Shown piece by piece: positions 45,406-53,530 of a stretch of DNA of 64,000 nt (the stretch's first letter is position 1; each line of letters begins with the position of its first letter). Where the stretch lies: assembly GCF_000022145.1 (NCBI RefSeq), contig NC_011891.1, forward strand, positions 248,001 through 312,000, written 5' to 3'. Under the pieces are notes generated by a model that was given only the letters and a program-made list of their open reading frames with translations, was not told where the DNA came from and ran no database searches. The stretch is from Anaeromyxobacter dehalogenans 2CP-1 (GTDB lineage: Bacteria; Myxococcota; Myxococcia; Myxococcales; Anaeromyxobacteraceae). Made by a program: the position numbers and the translations under genes.

Positions 45406-47478
45406 ATGGCAGAGCCGAGCACGGTGGTGAAGCCCGAGGTGGAGCAGAAGGAGTTCAGGCCGTACATCGGCGCGGATCGAACGCTCCCCGAGTTCACCCC
45501 GAAGGCGGTGCTGCTGGGCGCGCTGTTCGGGATCCTGTTCGGCGCCGCCACGGTCTACCTGGCGCTCAAGGCGGGCCTCACCGTCTCCGCCTCCATCCCG
45601 GTCGCGGTCATCGCCATCTCGCTGGGCCGGAAGGTCTTCAAGACCTCCATCCTCGAGAACAACATCATCCAGACCACCGGGTCGGCGGGCGAGTCGATCG
45701 CGGCGGGCGTGGTGTTCACGCTCCCGGGCTTCCTGTTCCTCTCGGCGGGCCCCGGCGGCTCGTCGGTGGGCGCGGGCTACTTCAGCTACGTCACGCTGTT
45801 CACGCTCTCGCTGGTGGGCGGCATCCTGGGCGTCCTCATGATGATCCCGCTGCGGCGGTCGCTCATCGTGAAGGAGCACGGGCAGCTGGTCTACCCGGAG
45901 GGCACGGCCTGCGCCTCGGTGCTCATCGCGGGCGACAAGGGCGGCGACTTCGCGAAGACGGCGTTCCAGGGCGTGGGGTTCGCGCTCGGGTACGCGCTCC
46001 TGCAGAAGGTCTTCCACGTCATCGCCGAGACGCCGGCCTGGGTGACGAAGCAGACGAACAAGTGGCTGCCGAACGCCACCGTGAACGGCGAGATCACGCC
46101 GGAGTACCTGGGCGTCGGCTACATCATCGGGCCGCGCATCGCGGGCGTGCTGGTGGCGGGCGGCGTGCTGGCGTGGCTGGGGCTCATCCCGCTGCTGTCG
46201 GTGCTGGTGCCGGGCGAGGTCATCGCGCGGCAGCTCGTCAAGGTGGGCGCGAGCCCGGAGGGCTTCGGGTTCGACGCGGCGGCGGGTACGTTCGCGAACC
46301 TACCGCGCGCGGTGTACCTCGCCTACATCCGCCAGATCGGCGCGGGCGCGGTGGCGGCGGCGGGCTTCATCACGCTGCTCAAGACGTTCCCGACCATCGT
46401 CAGCTCGCTGCGGGACTCGATCCGCTCGCTGGGCGACAAGGCGGGGGCGGCGTCGGTGTCGCGCACCGAGCGCGACCTCTCGTTCGTGACGGTGATCGTC
46501 GGCTCGATCGCGCTGGTGGTGCTGCTGGTGGCGCTGCCGCAGGTGCCGGGCGACACGGTCCTCAACAAGCTGCTCACGGCGGTGCTCATCATCGCCTTCG
46601 GCTTCATCTTCGTGACGGTGTCCTCGCGCATCGTGGGCATCATCGGCTCCTCCTCCAACCCGATCTCGGGCATGACCATCGCGACGCTCATGGCGACGGC
46701 CATGGTGTTCGTCTCGGTGGGCTGGACGGGCGCGGCCTACGAGCCGATGGCGCTGGTGGTGGGCGGCATGGTCTGCATCGCGGCCGCGAACGGCGGCGCG
46801 ACCTCGCAGGACCTGAAGACGGGCTACCTGGTGGGCGCGACGCCGCGCGCGCAGCAGCTGGCGCTGTTCGTGGGCGCGATCGCCTCGGCGACGGTCATCG
46901 GCGTGACGGTGAAGGTGCTCGACACCCCGACGGCGCGCATGATCTCCGAGGGCATCACCGAGCACGCCATCGGCTCCTCCTACTTCCCGGCCCCGCAGGC
47001 GACGCTCATGGCGACGCTCATCAAGGGCCTGCTCTCGCTCAACCTCGACTGGCACTTCGTGCTGGTGGGCGCGTTCATCGCCATCACCATGGAGCTGTGC
47101 GGCGTGAAGTCGCTCTCCTTCGCGGTGGGCCTGTACCTCCCGCTCTCCACCACGCTCCCCATCTTCGTGGGCGGCGCGCTGAAGGGCGTGGCGGACTTCG
47201 TGTCCCGCCGCAAGGGCGGCGCGGGCGAGGAGGGCGAGCTGGGCAGCGGCAGCCTGTTCGCGACGGGCCTGGTGGCGGGCGGCGCGCTGTTCGGCGTCAT
47301 CGTCGCCTTCCTGCAGGTGTTCGCGGAGGGCACCATGAAGACGCTCGACCTGCAGGAGTCGATCGTCCACGCGATCGGGTCCACGGGGTACGCGGTGCTG
47401 GGCGTCGTCTTCTTCGCGGCGCTGGCCGCGGTGCTCTACCGCGCGGCGCGGAAGCCGCAACCGGGGCTGGAGGCCTAG
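45406..47478 (+). CDS. OPT-family oligopeptide transporter
   Basis: 690 residues with about 15 membrane helices. Family blocks: ELTPKAVLLGALFGILFGAATVYLALK-like start (FTPKAVLLGALFG), GTACASVLIAG, SSNPISGMTIA and NGGATSQDLKTGYLVGATPR. OPT permeases take up peptides or metal chelates by proton symport; the bacterial subgroup is poorly characterised. ATG preceded by CGAGGAG. Long 3' intergenic region with a bidirectional hairpin. Confidence 0.93.
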   Translation: MAEPSTVVKPEVEQKEFRPYIGADRTLPEFTPKAVLLGALFGILFGAATVYLALKAGLTVSASIPVAVIAISLGRKVFKTSILENNIIQTTGSAGESIAAGVVFTLPGFLFLSAGPGGSSVGAGYFSYVTLFTLSLVGGILGVLMMIPLRRSLIVKEHGQLVYPEGTACASVLIAGDKGGDFAKTAFQGVGFALGYALLQKVFHVIAETPAWVTKQTNKWLPNATVNGEITPEYLGVGYIIGPRIAGVLVAGGVLAWLGLIPLLSVLVPGEVIARQLVKVGASPEGFGFDAAAGTFANLPRAVYLAYIRQIGAGAVAAAGFITLLKTFPTIVSSLRDSIRSLGDKAGAASVSRTERDLSFVTVIVGSIALVVLLVALPQVPGDTVLNKLLTAVLIIAFGFIFVTVSSRIVGIIGSSSNPISGMTIATLMATAMVFVSVGWTGAAYEPMALVVGGMVCIAAANGGATSQDLKTGYLVGATPRAQQLALFVGAIASATVIGVTVKVLDTPTARMISEGITEHAIGSSYFPAPQATLMATLIKGLLSLNLDWHFVLVGAFIAITMELCGVKSLSFAVGLYLPLSTTLPIFVGGALKGVADFVSRRKGGAGEEGELGSGSLFATGLVAGGALFGVIVAFLQVFAEGTMKTLDLQESIVHAIGSTGYAVLGVVFFAALAAVLYRAARKPQPGLEA

Positions 47479-47804
47479 TCCTCCGCCGCGGGGGCCGCGG
47501 CGGTCCGGCGGGGCTCGCCGGGACTTGCGTTCGGGCTGATGGGGTGGCGTGGCCGCGGGGGCCGGTCCCGGGGGGATCGGCGGCGCGGCTGCGCTCCGCG
47601 CGGCCCGGGGCGTGGCGGTCGGGGCGGCGTCTGCGCGCGCTCGGGGGCCGCCTGCAATCCCGGACGCGCCGGCCGCGCGATGAGGCCGCGCGGCCGTCAC
47701 GTCGATTGCAGTGCGGGCCGCTGGGGTGGCGGTGCACAGGGCGCGCTCCGCTCCGCCGCGCCGCGACCCCCCGGGCCCGTGCCCCGGGACGGGTGGGTTG
47801 TCGT

Positions 47805-47920
47805 GGCGGGGTGGATGTGGCGGGGTGGCCTACTGGAGTGACCGCGGTCGAGTGGATGCGGCGGAGTGGCTGCTGGGGTGGATGCGGCGGGGTGGGTCGC
47901 GGGACGTCGTGGCGGGGTGG
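47805..47920 (+). repeat. Irregular repeats of GGCGGGGTGG
   Basis: Exact copies at 47805, 47819, 47886 and 47911, plus a one-mismatch copy at 47860, all on the same strand. The G-runs could form G-quadruplexes. Confidence 0.7.
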
Positions 47921-47956
47921 CTGCTGAAGTGGCCGCGGCGCTCGCGCCCGCCCATC

Positions 47957-47988
47957 CGCTCAGGGTGAGCCCCGTCGAACCCTGAGCG
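47957..47988. terminator. Palindromic bidirectional terminator
   Basis: Perfect 10-bp stem CGCTCAGGGT/ACCCTGAGCG around GAGCCCCGTCGA. Lies 12 bases beyond the stop of the minus-strand FrzS-like gene and downstream of the OPT gene. The loop resembles that of the palindrome at 58148-58178 and a widespread intergenic palindrome family of proteobacteria. Confidence 0.65.
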
Positions 47989-48000
47989 GCGCGCCGGGCC

Positions 48001-50577
48001 TCACACCTCGCGCAGCGAGTCGAGCTGGGCCTGCAGGTCGCGGTTCTTCTGCTGGTAGCGGGCGACCTCGCCGTTCAGGAAGTCGTTCTCGCCGCGCAGG
48101 TCGCCGAGCTCCTCGTCGAGCCGCGCCACGGCGGCCTTCAGCTTCGCGACCTCGGCCGGATCGGCGGCCGGCACGGGCGGCGGGCGCGGGGCGGCGGCGG
48201 CCTTCTCCAGCTCCTGGATCCGCTTCTTCATGACGAGCTCGGCGCGGGCGCGCGCCTCGAGGTGCTTCTCCAGCTCCACCATGGCCGCCTTCAGGCGCGC
48301 GGCCTCGGAGGCGTGGCGGCGCTCGGCCTCGCCGGCCTCCGCGGCCGCCCCCTGGCGGCGTCGATCGGCCTCGGCCTGGGCGGTCTGCAGCTCGGCCCGC
48401 ACCTTCTCCAGCTCGGCGGCGCGCGCGCCCCGCTCGGCGTCCAGCTCGGCGAGCTTCCGGCGCACGGCGCCGAGCTCCGACTCGAGCCGCGCGGCGGATC
48501 CCTGCAGCTTGCCGGCCTCCACGGCGGCCCGCTCCTCGGCGCGGGCGCGCTCGGCGGCGGCGGCCTGAGCGGACCGCGAGGCGGCCTCGGCGGCCTGCGT
48601 GCGCTGCTGCACCATCTCGCGCAGCGAGCCGACCTCCTTGCGCAGCCGCGCGGCCTCCTCGGCCACGGGCTCGAGCTGCGCGAGCCGCTTCACCTCGGCG
48701 TCGAGCCGCCGCGCGCGCTCGCGCTCGGCCTCGCCCTCCCGGCGCGCGGCCTCGACCTCGCGCGCGAGCTGGTCGCGCTCGGCGGCGGCCTGCGCGCCCT
48801 TCCGCTCGGCCTCGGCCCGCCCGGCCTCGACCCGCGCCAGCTCGCCGCGCGTGCCCTCCACCGAGGCGCGCCCCTCGTCCAGCGCGGCGCCGAGGTCGGC
48901 GATGCGCTGCGCGGCCGCGGCCAGCTCGGCGGCCTTGGCCTGGAACGCGTGCTCGGCGGCGACGGCCTTCTGGTCGTACGCGCGGGCCTCGGCCTGCGCC
49001 TGCCGGAGCGCCTCCTCCAGCGCCTCGCGCGTCCCGGCGGCCTCGGCCAGCTCGGCCTCGAGGGCGGCGATCCGCTCGCGCGCCTCGGCGTGCTCGCCGG
49101 CGGCGGCCTGGGCGCGCCCCTCCGCCTCGTCCGCGGCGGCGCGGAGCGCCTGGGCCTCCGCCTCGGCCGCGCGGCGCGCCTCGCCGGCGCGCGCCTCGCC
49201 CTCGGCGAGCGCCCGGTCGCGCTCGCCCAGCTCGCCGCGCAGCGCGGCCAGCTCGGCCTCCAGCGCGTCGCGCTCGGCGGCGGCGGCGGTGGCGCGCGCC
49301 TCGGCCATGCCGAGCCGCTCGGCGGCCTCGTCGCGCTCCCGGACGCGCTCCGCCTCGACCTGCTCCAGCCCGCGCGCGGCGTCGGCCTCGGCCTGGGCGC
49401 GCGCGGCCTCGAGCGCGGCGCGCTCGTCGGCCCGGTCGGCCTCCACGGCGGCCATGGCCCGGGCGTGCGCCTCCACCGCCTCGGCGAGCTCGGCCTCGAG
49501 CCGCGCGCGCGCTTCCTCGGCGCCGGCGATCCGGGCGGAGGCCTCCTGCTCGGCGGACTCCTGCTGCTGCATCGTCTCGTTCAGCACCTCCGAGAGCGAG
49601 CGGCGGGTGGACTCGCTCTCCTCGAGCTGGCGCCGGAGGTCCTCGACGCGCGCGGCCTGGGCGGCGGCGTCCTGGGCGCCCTCGGCCAGCCGTGCCTCCA
49701 GCCCGGCGGCGCGGTCGCGCTCGCCGGCGAGATCGCGCGCGAGCAGGTCGCGCTCGCCGGCCAGCTCGGCCACCTCCGCCTTCATCGCGGCGATGGCGTC
49801 GCGCACGCGGGCCAGGAACGCGTCGCGCGCGCGGAGCCGGTCGCGGAAGTACTCCAGCTTCTCCTCGGGCGTGCCCTTCGGCGGCGCGGGGTCGCGCGGC
49901 CACTCCGCGAGCACGTCGGCGGGGTCGGGGCGCGGGGTGGCGCCGGCCACCTTCACCTTGCCGAGCGGGGCGCCGCGCGGCGGCGGGGGCGGGGGAGGCG
50001 GGCGGGGCGCGGCGACGGGGCCGGGGCGGGCGCCCGCCACGGGCGCCGGGGTGGCGGCGGCGAGCGCGCCGGCGAGCCCGCGCGCCGCGACCACGCCGGA
50101 CTCCACCCGCTTCAGCACGGGCGGCGGGTCGCCCTCGCCGGCCCGCGGGGCGCGCGCAGCCGGGGTGGCGGCGGGCGGCGGCGCGGGCGGCGGCGGCGGG
50201 GCGGGCGCGTCGCCGTGGAGCAGCGCGGCGGCGCGGCCGAGCAGCTCGGCCAGCTCGAACGGCTTCTTGAGGTAGTCGTCGGCGCGGGTGCGGGTGGCCC
50301 GGTGCGCGGCGATGGCGGCGTCGGTGGCCTCGCCGGTGTAGAGCAGCAGCGGCACCGAGGCGGCGGCGCGCTTCAGCCGGTTGCACACCGAGAAGCCGCT
50401 CATGTCGGGCAGCTCGGCCGCGAGCAGGATGAGGTCGGGCGCGAGCTCGCGGCAGCGCGCCAGCGCCGGCTCGCCGCTCGCCACGGCGCTCACCGAGAAG
50501 CCAGCCGGCCCGAGCGCGCGACGGATCTCTTCGGCGAGGCCGGGATCCGGCTCGACCAGCAGGACGTTCAGGGCCAT
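48001..50577 (-). CDS. FrzS-like pseudo-receiver / coiled-coil protein
   Basis: 858 residues. The N-terminal ~118 are a response-regulator receiver fold, but Ala53 stands where the phosphorylated Asp belongs (PDLILLAAELPDMSG). Glu9/Asp11, Thr81 and Lys105 positions are kept. A Pro/Ala-rich linker (about 120-215) follows, then a heptad-rich Glu/Ala/Arg coiled coil for the remaining ~640 residues. This layout, a receiver that cannot be phosphorylated normally plus a long coiled coil, recalls Myxococcus FrzS, which moves between cell poles in social motility. No motility gene adjoins it, so function is inferred only. Confidence 0.85.
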   Translation of the reverse strand: MALNVLLVEPDPGLAEEIRRALGPAGFSVSAVASGEPALARCRELAPDLILLAAELPDMSGFSVCNRLKRAAASVPLLLYTGEATDAAIAAHRATRTRADDYLKKPFELAELLGRAAALLHGDAPAPPPPPAPPPAATPAARAPRAGEGDPPPVLKRVESGVVAARGLAGALAAATPAPVAGARPGPVAAPRPPPPPPPPRGAPLGKVKVAGATPRPDPADVLAEWPRDPAPPKGTPEEKLEYFRDRLRARDAFLARVRDAIAAMKAEVAELAGERDLLARDLAGERDRAAGLEARLAEGAQDAAAQAARVEDLRRQLEESESTRRSLSEVLNETMQQQESAEQEASARIAGAEEARARLEAELAEAVEAHARAMAAVEADRADERAALEAARAQAEADAARGLEQVEAERVRERDEAAERLGMAEARATAAAAERDALEAELAALRGELGERDRALAEGEARAGEARRAAEAEAQALRAAADEAEGRAQAAAGEHAEARERIAALEAELAEAAGTREALEEALRQAQAEARAYDQKAVAAEHAFQAKAAELAAAAQRIADLGAALDEGRASVEGTRGELARVEAGRAEAERKGAQAAAERDQLAREVEAARREGEAERERARRLDAEVKRLAQLEPVAEEAARLRKEVGSLREMVQQRTQAAEAASRSAQAAAAERARAEERAAVEAGKLQGSAARLESELGAVRRKLAELDAERGARAAELEKVRAELQTAQAEADRRRQGAAAEAGEAERRHASEAARLKAAMVELEKHLEARARAELVMKKRIQELEKAAAAPRPPPVPAADPAEVAKLKAAVARLDEELGDLRGENDFLNGEVARYQQKNRDLQAQLDSLREV

Positions 50578-50815
50578 GGCTGCCGCATGCTACCGCCGAT
50601 CCGCGGAGCGTGAGAAATGCCCACCCGCCTCGATATCGCCCGCGCGGAGCAGGGGCGGATGTGCGCGGAGCGAGGGGTTCCGGCGCCGCGCGGCGCCGGC
50701 CGCGGCGGCGGCCGGACGCCGGCCCGCGGCGGGGCCGCACCCGCGTCCGCGGCGGCGGCTGGCGCTGGCGCGCCGCGCGGCGGAAGGGTAGGAATCGGCG
50801 CAACGGAGGCCGCCC

Positions 50816-51679
50816 TTGTCCACGCACTCGCTCACCCTCGACGTCCCGCGCGCGCGCGCCGAGGACCTCTCCGCCGAGCTCTGGGAGCTGGGCGCCTCCG
50901 GCGTGGAGGTGCGCGACGGCGAGGGGACGCCCATGCCCGGCCTGCCGCAGCCGGCGCCGGGCCGCGCGCTGCTCGTGGCCTGGTTCGCGGACCGCGCCTC
51001 GGCCGAGGCCGCCGCGGCGTCCGCGGGTGGCGGCGAGGTGGCGGAGGTGCCGGACGAGGACTGGGGCGAGACCTGGAAGAAGGGCCTCGGGCCGATGGTG
51101 ATCGGCCGCGCGTTCGTGCGCCCGTCCTGGGTGGACGCGCCGGTGCCGCCGGGCCTCGCCGAGGTGGTGCTGGATCCGGGGATGGCGTTCGGGACCGGCA
51201 CGCACCCGACCACCTCGCTGTGCCTGGCGGGCCTCTCGGAGCTGCTCGCGGCGCGCCCGGGCGCGTCGGTGCTCGACGTGGGCACCGGCTCCGGGCTGCT
51301 CGCCATCGCGGCGAGGAAGCTCGGCGCGGGCCGGGTCACCGGCAACGACAACGACCCGGTGGCGGTCGCGGTGGCGCGCGAGAACGCGGCGCGGAACGGC
51401 GTCCCGGAGGTCGCGCTCACCGAGGACGCGCTCCCGGCGATCGGCGGCGCCTTCGACGTGGTGGTCGCGAACATCCTCGCGAACACGCTGGTCGAGCTGG
51501 CGCCGGAGATCGCGGCGCGGCTCGCGCCGGGCGGCGCGGTGCTGCTCTCCGGGATCCTGGGGCCGCAGGAGGACGAGGTGCGCGCGGCCTACCTGGCGCT
51601 GGGGCTCCGCCCGCTCGCGGGCGGCGACCGGCGCGAGGGCGAGTGGAGCCTGCTCGCGCTGGAGAAGCCGCGCGCGTGA
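50816..51679 (+). CDS. prmA: Ribosomal protein L11 methyltransferase
   Basis: Trimethylates ribosomal protein L11. 287 residues. An N-terminal L11-binding domain has EDWGETWKKGLGPM, and the catalytic domain has the signatures DPGMAFGTGTHPTT, LDVGTGSGLLAIAARKLGA and VVANILANTLVELAP. The start is TTG, the only in-frame start near the conserved beginning; an upstream frame extension has no family resemblance. The stop overlaps the rsmE start (GTGA), so the two RNA/ribosome methyltransferases form an operon. Confidence 0.94.
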   Translation: MSTHSLTLDVPRARAEDLSAELWELGASGVEVRDGEGTPMPGLPQPAPGRALLVAWFADRASAEAAAASAGGGEVAEVPDEDWGETWKKGLGPMVIGRAFVRPSWVDAPVPPGLAEVVLDPGMAFGTGTHPTTSLCLAGLSELLAARPGASVLDVGTGSGLLAIAARKLGAGRVTGNDNDPVAVAVARENAARNGVPEVALTEDALPAIGGAFDVVVANILANTLVELAPEIAARLAPGGAVLLSGILGPQEDEVRAAYLALGLRPLAGGDRREGEWSLLALEKPRA

Positions 51680-52398
51680 GCCTGCGCCGGGTCCACCTCC
51701 CGCCGGAGCGGATCGGCGAGGGCCGCGCCGGGCTCACCGACGAGGCGCGCCACTACCTGCGCGACGTGCTCCGGCTCGCGCCGGGCGCGGCGGTGGAGCT
51801 GTTCGATGGCCGGGGCGGCGCCTGGGAGGCCACCGTCCTCGACGGCTTCGAGGCGCTCGCGCTCGGCGCCCGCCGCGCGGCGCCGGGGGGCGGCGCGCCG
51901 GTGTGGCTGCTCGTGGCGCTCGCCAAGGGCGAGAAGATCGACCTCGTGGTGCAGAAGGCGACCGAGCTGGGCGCGGCGCGGATCGCGCCGTTCGCGGCGG
52001 AGCGCTCGGTGGTGCGGCTCGAGCCGGAGAAGGGCGAGGCGCGCGCGGCGCGCTGGCGGCGGATCGCGGAGGAGGCGGCCCGCCAGTGCGGGCGCGCCGA
52101 CGTGCCGGAGGTGCGGGCGCCGGCGCCGCTCGGCGCGGCGCTCGCCGAGGTGCCGGCCGGCTTCGGCGCGTTCGTGTTCCACCCCGGCGGCGCGGCGCTG
52201 TCCGAGGCCGCGCCCTCGCCGGCGGGCGGCTACGCCGCGGTGGTCGGCCCCGAGGGCGGGCTCACCGACGCCGAGCGCGAGGCCTGCGCGCGCGCCGGCG
52301 CCCGGGACACCTCGCTCGGGCCGCGCGTGCTCCGCGCCGAGACCGCCGCCATCGTCGCGGTCGCGCTGCTGCAGGCGCGCTTCGGCGACCTCCGTTGA
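51676..52398 (+). CDS. rsmE: 16S rRNA (uracil1498-N3)-methyltransferase
   Basis: SPOUT-class enzyme methylating U1498 of 16S rRNA. 240 residues. An N-terminal PUA-like domain has HYLRDVLRLAPGAAVELFDG. LLVALAKGEKIDLVVQKATELG follows, and then the knot with VGPEGGLTDAEREA and SLGPRVLRAETAAIVAVALLQ. GTG start overlapping the prmA stop indicates coupled translation. Confidence 0.95.
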   Translation: MSLRRVHLPPERIGEGRAGLTDEARHYLRDVLRLAPGAAVELFDGRGGAWEATVLDGFEALALGARRAAPGGGAPVWLLVALAKGEKIDLVVQKATELGAARIAPFAAERSVVRLEPEKGEARAARWRRIAEEAARQCGRADVPEVRAPAPLGAALAEVPAGFGAFVFHPGGAALSEAAPSPAGGYAAVVGPEGGLTDAEREACARAGARDTSLGPRVLRAETAAIVAVALLQARFGDLR

Positions 52399-52422
52399 GG
52401 TCGCGGGCATCCCGCCCATTCC

Positions 52423-52451
52423 TTGACCCCCACCGGCGCCGACCGTAGCCT
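52423..52451 (+). promoter_or_regulatory. Predicted promoter of the RDD gene (leaderless)
   Basis: TTGACC (52423-52428), 17-bp spacer, TAGCCT (52446-52451). The GTG start follows after exactly six bases, so the mRNA would begin at the start codon. Confidence 0.6.
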
Positions 52452-52457
52452 CGGGCC

Positions 52458-53498
52458 GTGCGATGCCCGAGGTGCCACGGCGAGGCCGGCCAGGGGATGG
52501 TGTTCTGTGCCGGCTGCGGCGCGCCGCTCGCGCTCGCGCCCGAGCCGCCGCCGCGGGCGCTCGACGCCTCGCTCAGCATCGACCGCCGCGGCGACGCGAG
52601 ACCGCCCGGCACGCCGCCGCCGCTCCGCGGCGCGCCGCCGCCGCCCGCCTCGGCCGCCGACACGTTCGTGTTCGGCCTGCCCGCGATGCCGCCCGCGGCG
52701 CCGGTGCCCACGGCGCCGGCGCGCACGGGCCGGGCGCGCGAGGTCGATCGCTCCGGCTGGGATCTGGGGCCCCCGCTCGGCGTGCGACAGCCGGACGCAC
52801 CGCCCCCGCAGGCGGCCGTGTCCGCCGCGGACACTTCGGACGACGACTTCGAGTTCGGCCCGCTCCCCGACCTGCGGGCGGAGCCGGCCCGCGCGCTGCC
52901 CCCGCCGGCGGCCGCGTTCGCGAGGGCGCTCGAGGTCGATCGCGAGGTCCTGGGCGCGCCCGCCGCGCCCGCGGCGGTGCCGGCGCTCGAGGCCGCGCCC
53001 GACGAGGCGATCGACGTCGACGTGGACGCGGTCGAGGTCCACCTGCGGCGCCCGGCCACCTGGCGGCGCGCCGCCTCGTGGGCGATCGACGTCCTGCCGT
53101 TCGCGGCGCTCGCGATCTGGGCGCTGCAGGCCATCGCCGGCGCGGTGCCGCTCGCGCCCGGCGAGCCGGGCGGCCCGGCGCACGCGCTCGACCTGGCGCT
53201 CCGCGACGGCGGCGCCATCGCGCTTCCGCTCGCGGCGGGCGCGGTCATCCTGGGCCTCGTGTACCAGACGCTGGGCCACGCGCTCGCGGGCGCCACCCTG
53301 GGCAAGCTCGCGCTCGGGCTGCGGGTGGTCGGCCCGGACGGGCGGCGCCCGACGCTGGCGCGGAGCGCGGCGCGGGCGGCGCTGTCCGCCGCGTCGGTGC
53401 TGCTGCTCGGGCTGGGGCTGCTCGCGGCGCTGTTCACGCGCAGCGGACGGTCGCTGCACGACCTCGCGGCGGGCACCTGGGTGGTCGAGGCGCCTTGA
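52458..53498 (+). CDS. Zinc-ribbon and RDD-domain membrane protein
   Basis: 346 residues, GTG start. N-terminal double CxxC ribbon (MRCPRCHG...VFCAGCGAP). A ~160-residue Pro/Ala-rich acidic linker follows, then a C-terminal RDD domain with about three to four membrane helices (ATWRRAASWAIDVLPF; LGHALAGATLGKLALGLRVV, where the RDD-family Gly-x-x-x-Gly-K motif is clear). RDD proteins are suspected transport or Na/H antiport components, but most are uncharacterised. The TGA stop lies inside the -35 hexamer of the next gene. Confidence 0.85.
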   Translation: MRCPRCHGEAGQGMVFCAGCGAPLALAPEPPPRALDASLSIDRRGDARPPGTPPPLRGAPPPPASAADTFVFGLPAMPPAAPVPTAPARTGRAREVDRSGWDLGPPLGVRQPDAPPPQAAVSAADTSDDDFEFGPLPDLRAEPARALPPPAAAFARALEVDREVLGAPAAPAAVPALEAAPDEAIDVDVDAVEVHLRRPATWRRAASWAIDVLPFAALAIWALQAIAGAVPLAPGEPGGPAHALDLALRDGGAIALPLAAGAVILGLVYQTLGHALAGATLGKLALGLRVVGPDGRRPTLARSAARAALSAASVLLLGLGLLAALFTRSGRSLHDLAAGTWVVEAP

Positions 53499-53524
53499 CC
53501 CCCACACCGCGAACCCCCTAGAAC
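53495..53524 (+). promoter_or_regulatory. Predicted promoter of the MshEN/HEAT gene (leaderless)
   Basis: TTGACC (53495-53500), 18-bp spacer, TAGAAC (53519-53524), then six bases to the GTG start. The -35 overlaps the stop codon of the upstream gene. Confidence 0.55.
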
Positions 53525-53530
53525 CGTCCC

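Larger units (their letters stand above)
47479..48000. other. Large intergenic gap with G/T-rich repeats
   Basis: 522 bp between convergent genes. The first half has mixed GC-rich sequence without a supported ORF. From about 47790 to 47940 the plus strand is strongly G/T-rich with repeated GGCGGGGTGG. It ends with a 10-bp-stem hairpin next to the stop of the FrzS-like gene. Confidence 0.65.

Noticed and set aside
41493-45551. Minus-strand ORF spanning hemW and neighbours
   Set aside because: Frame-shifted Ala/Arg/Pro-rich shadow; the genuine genes in this interval lie on the same strand in other frames.
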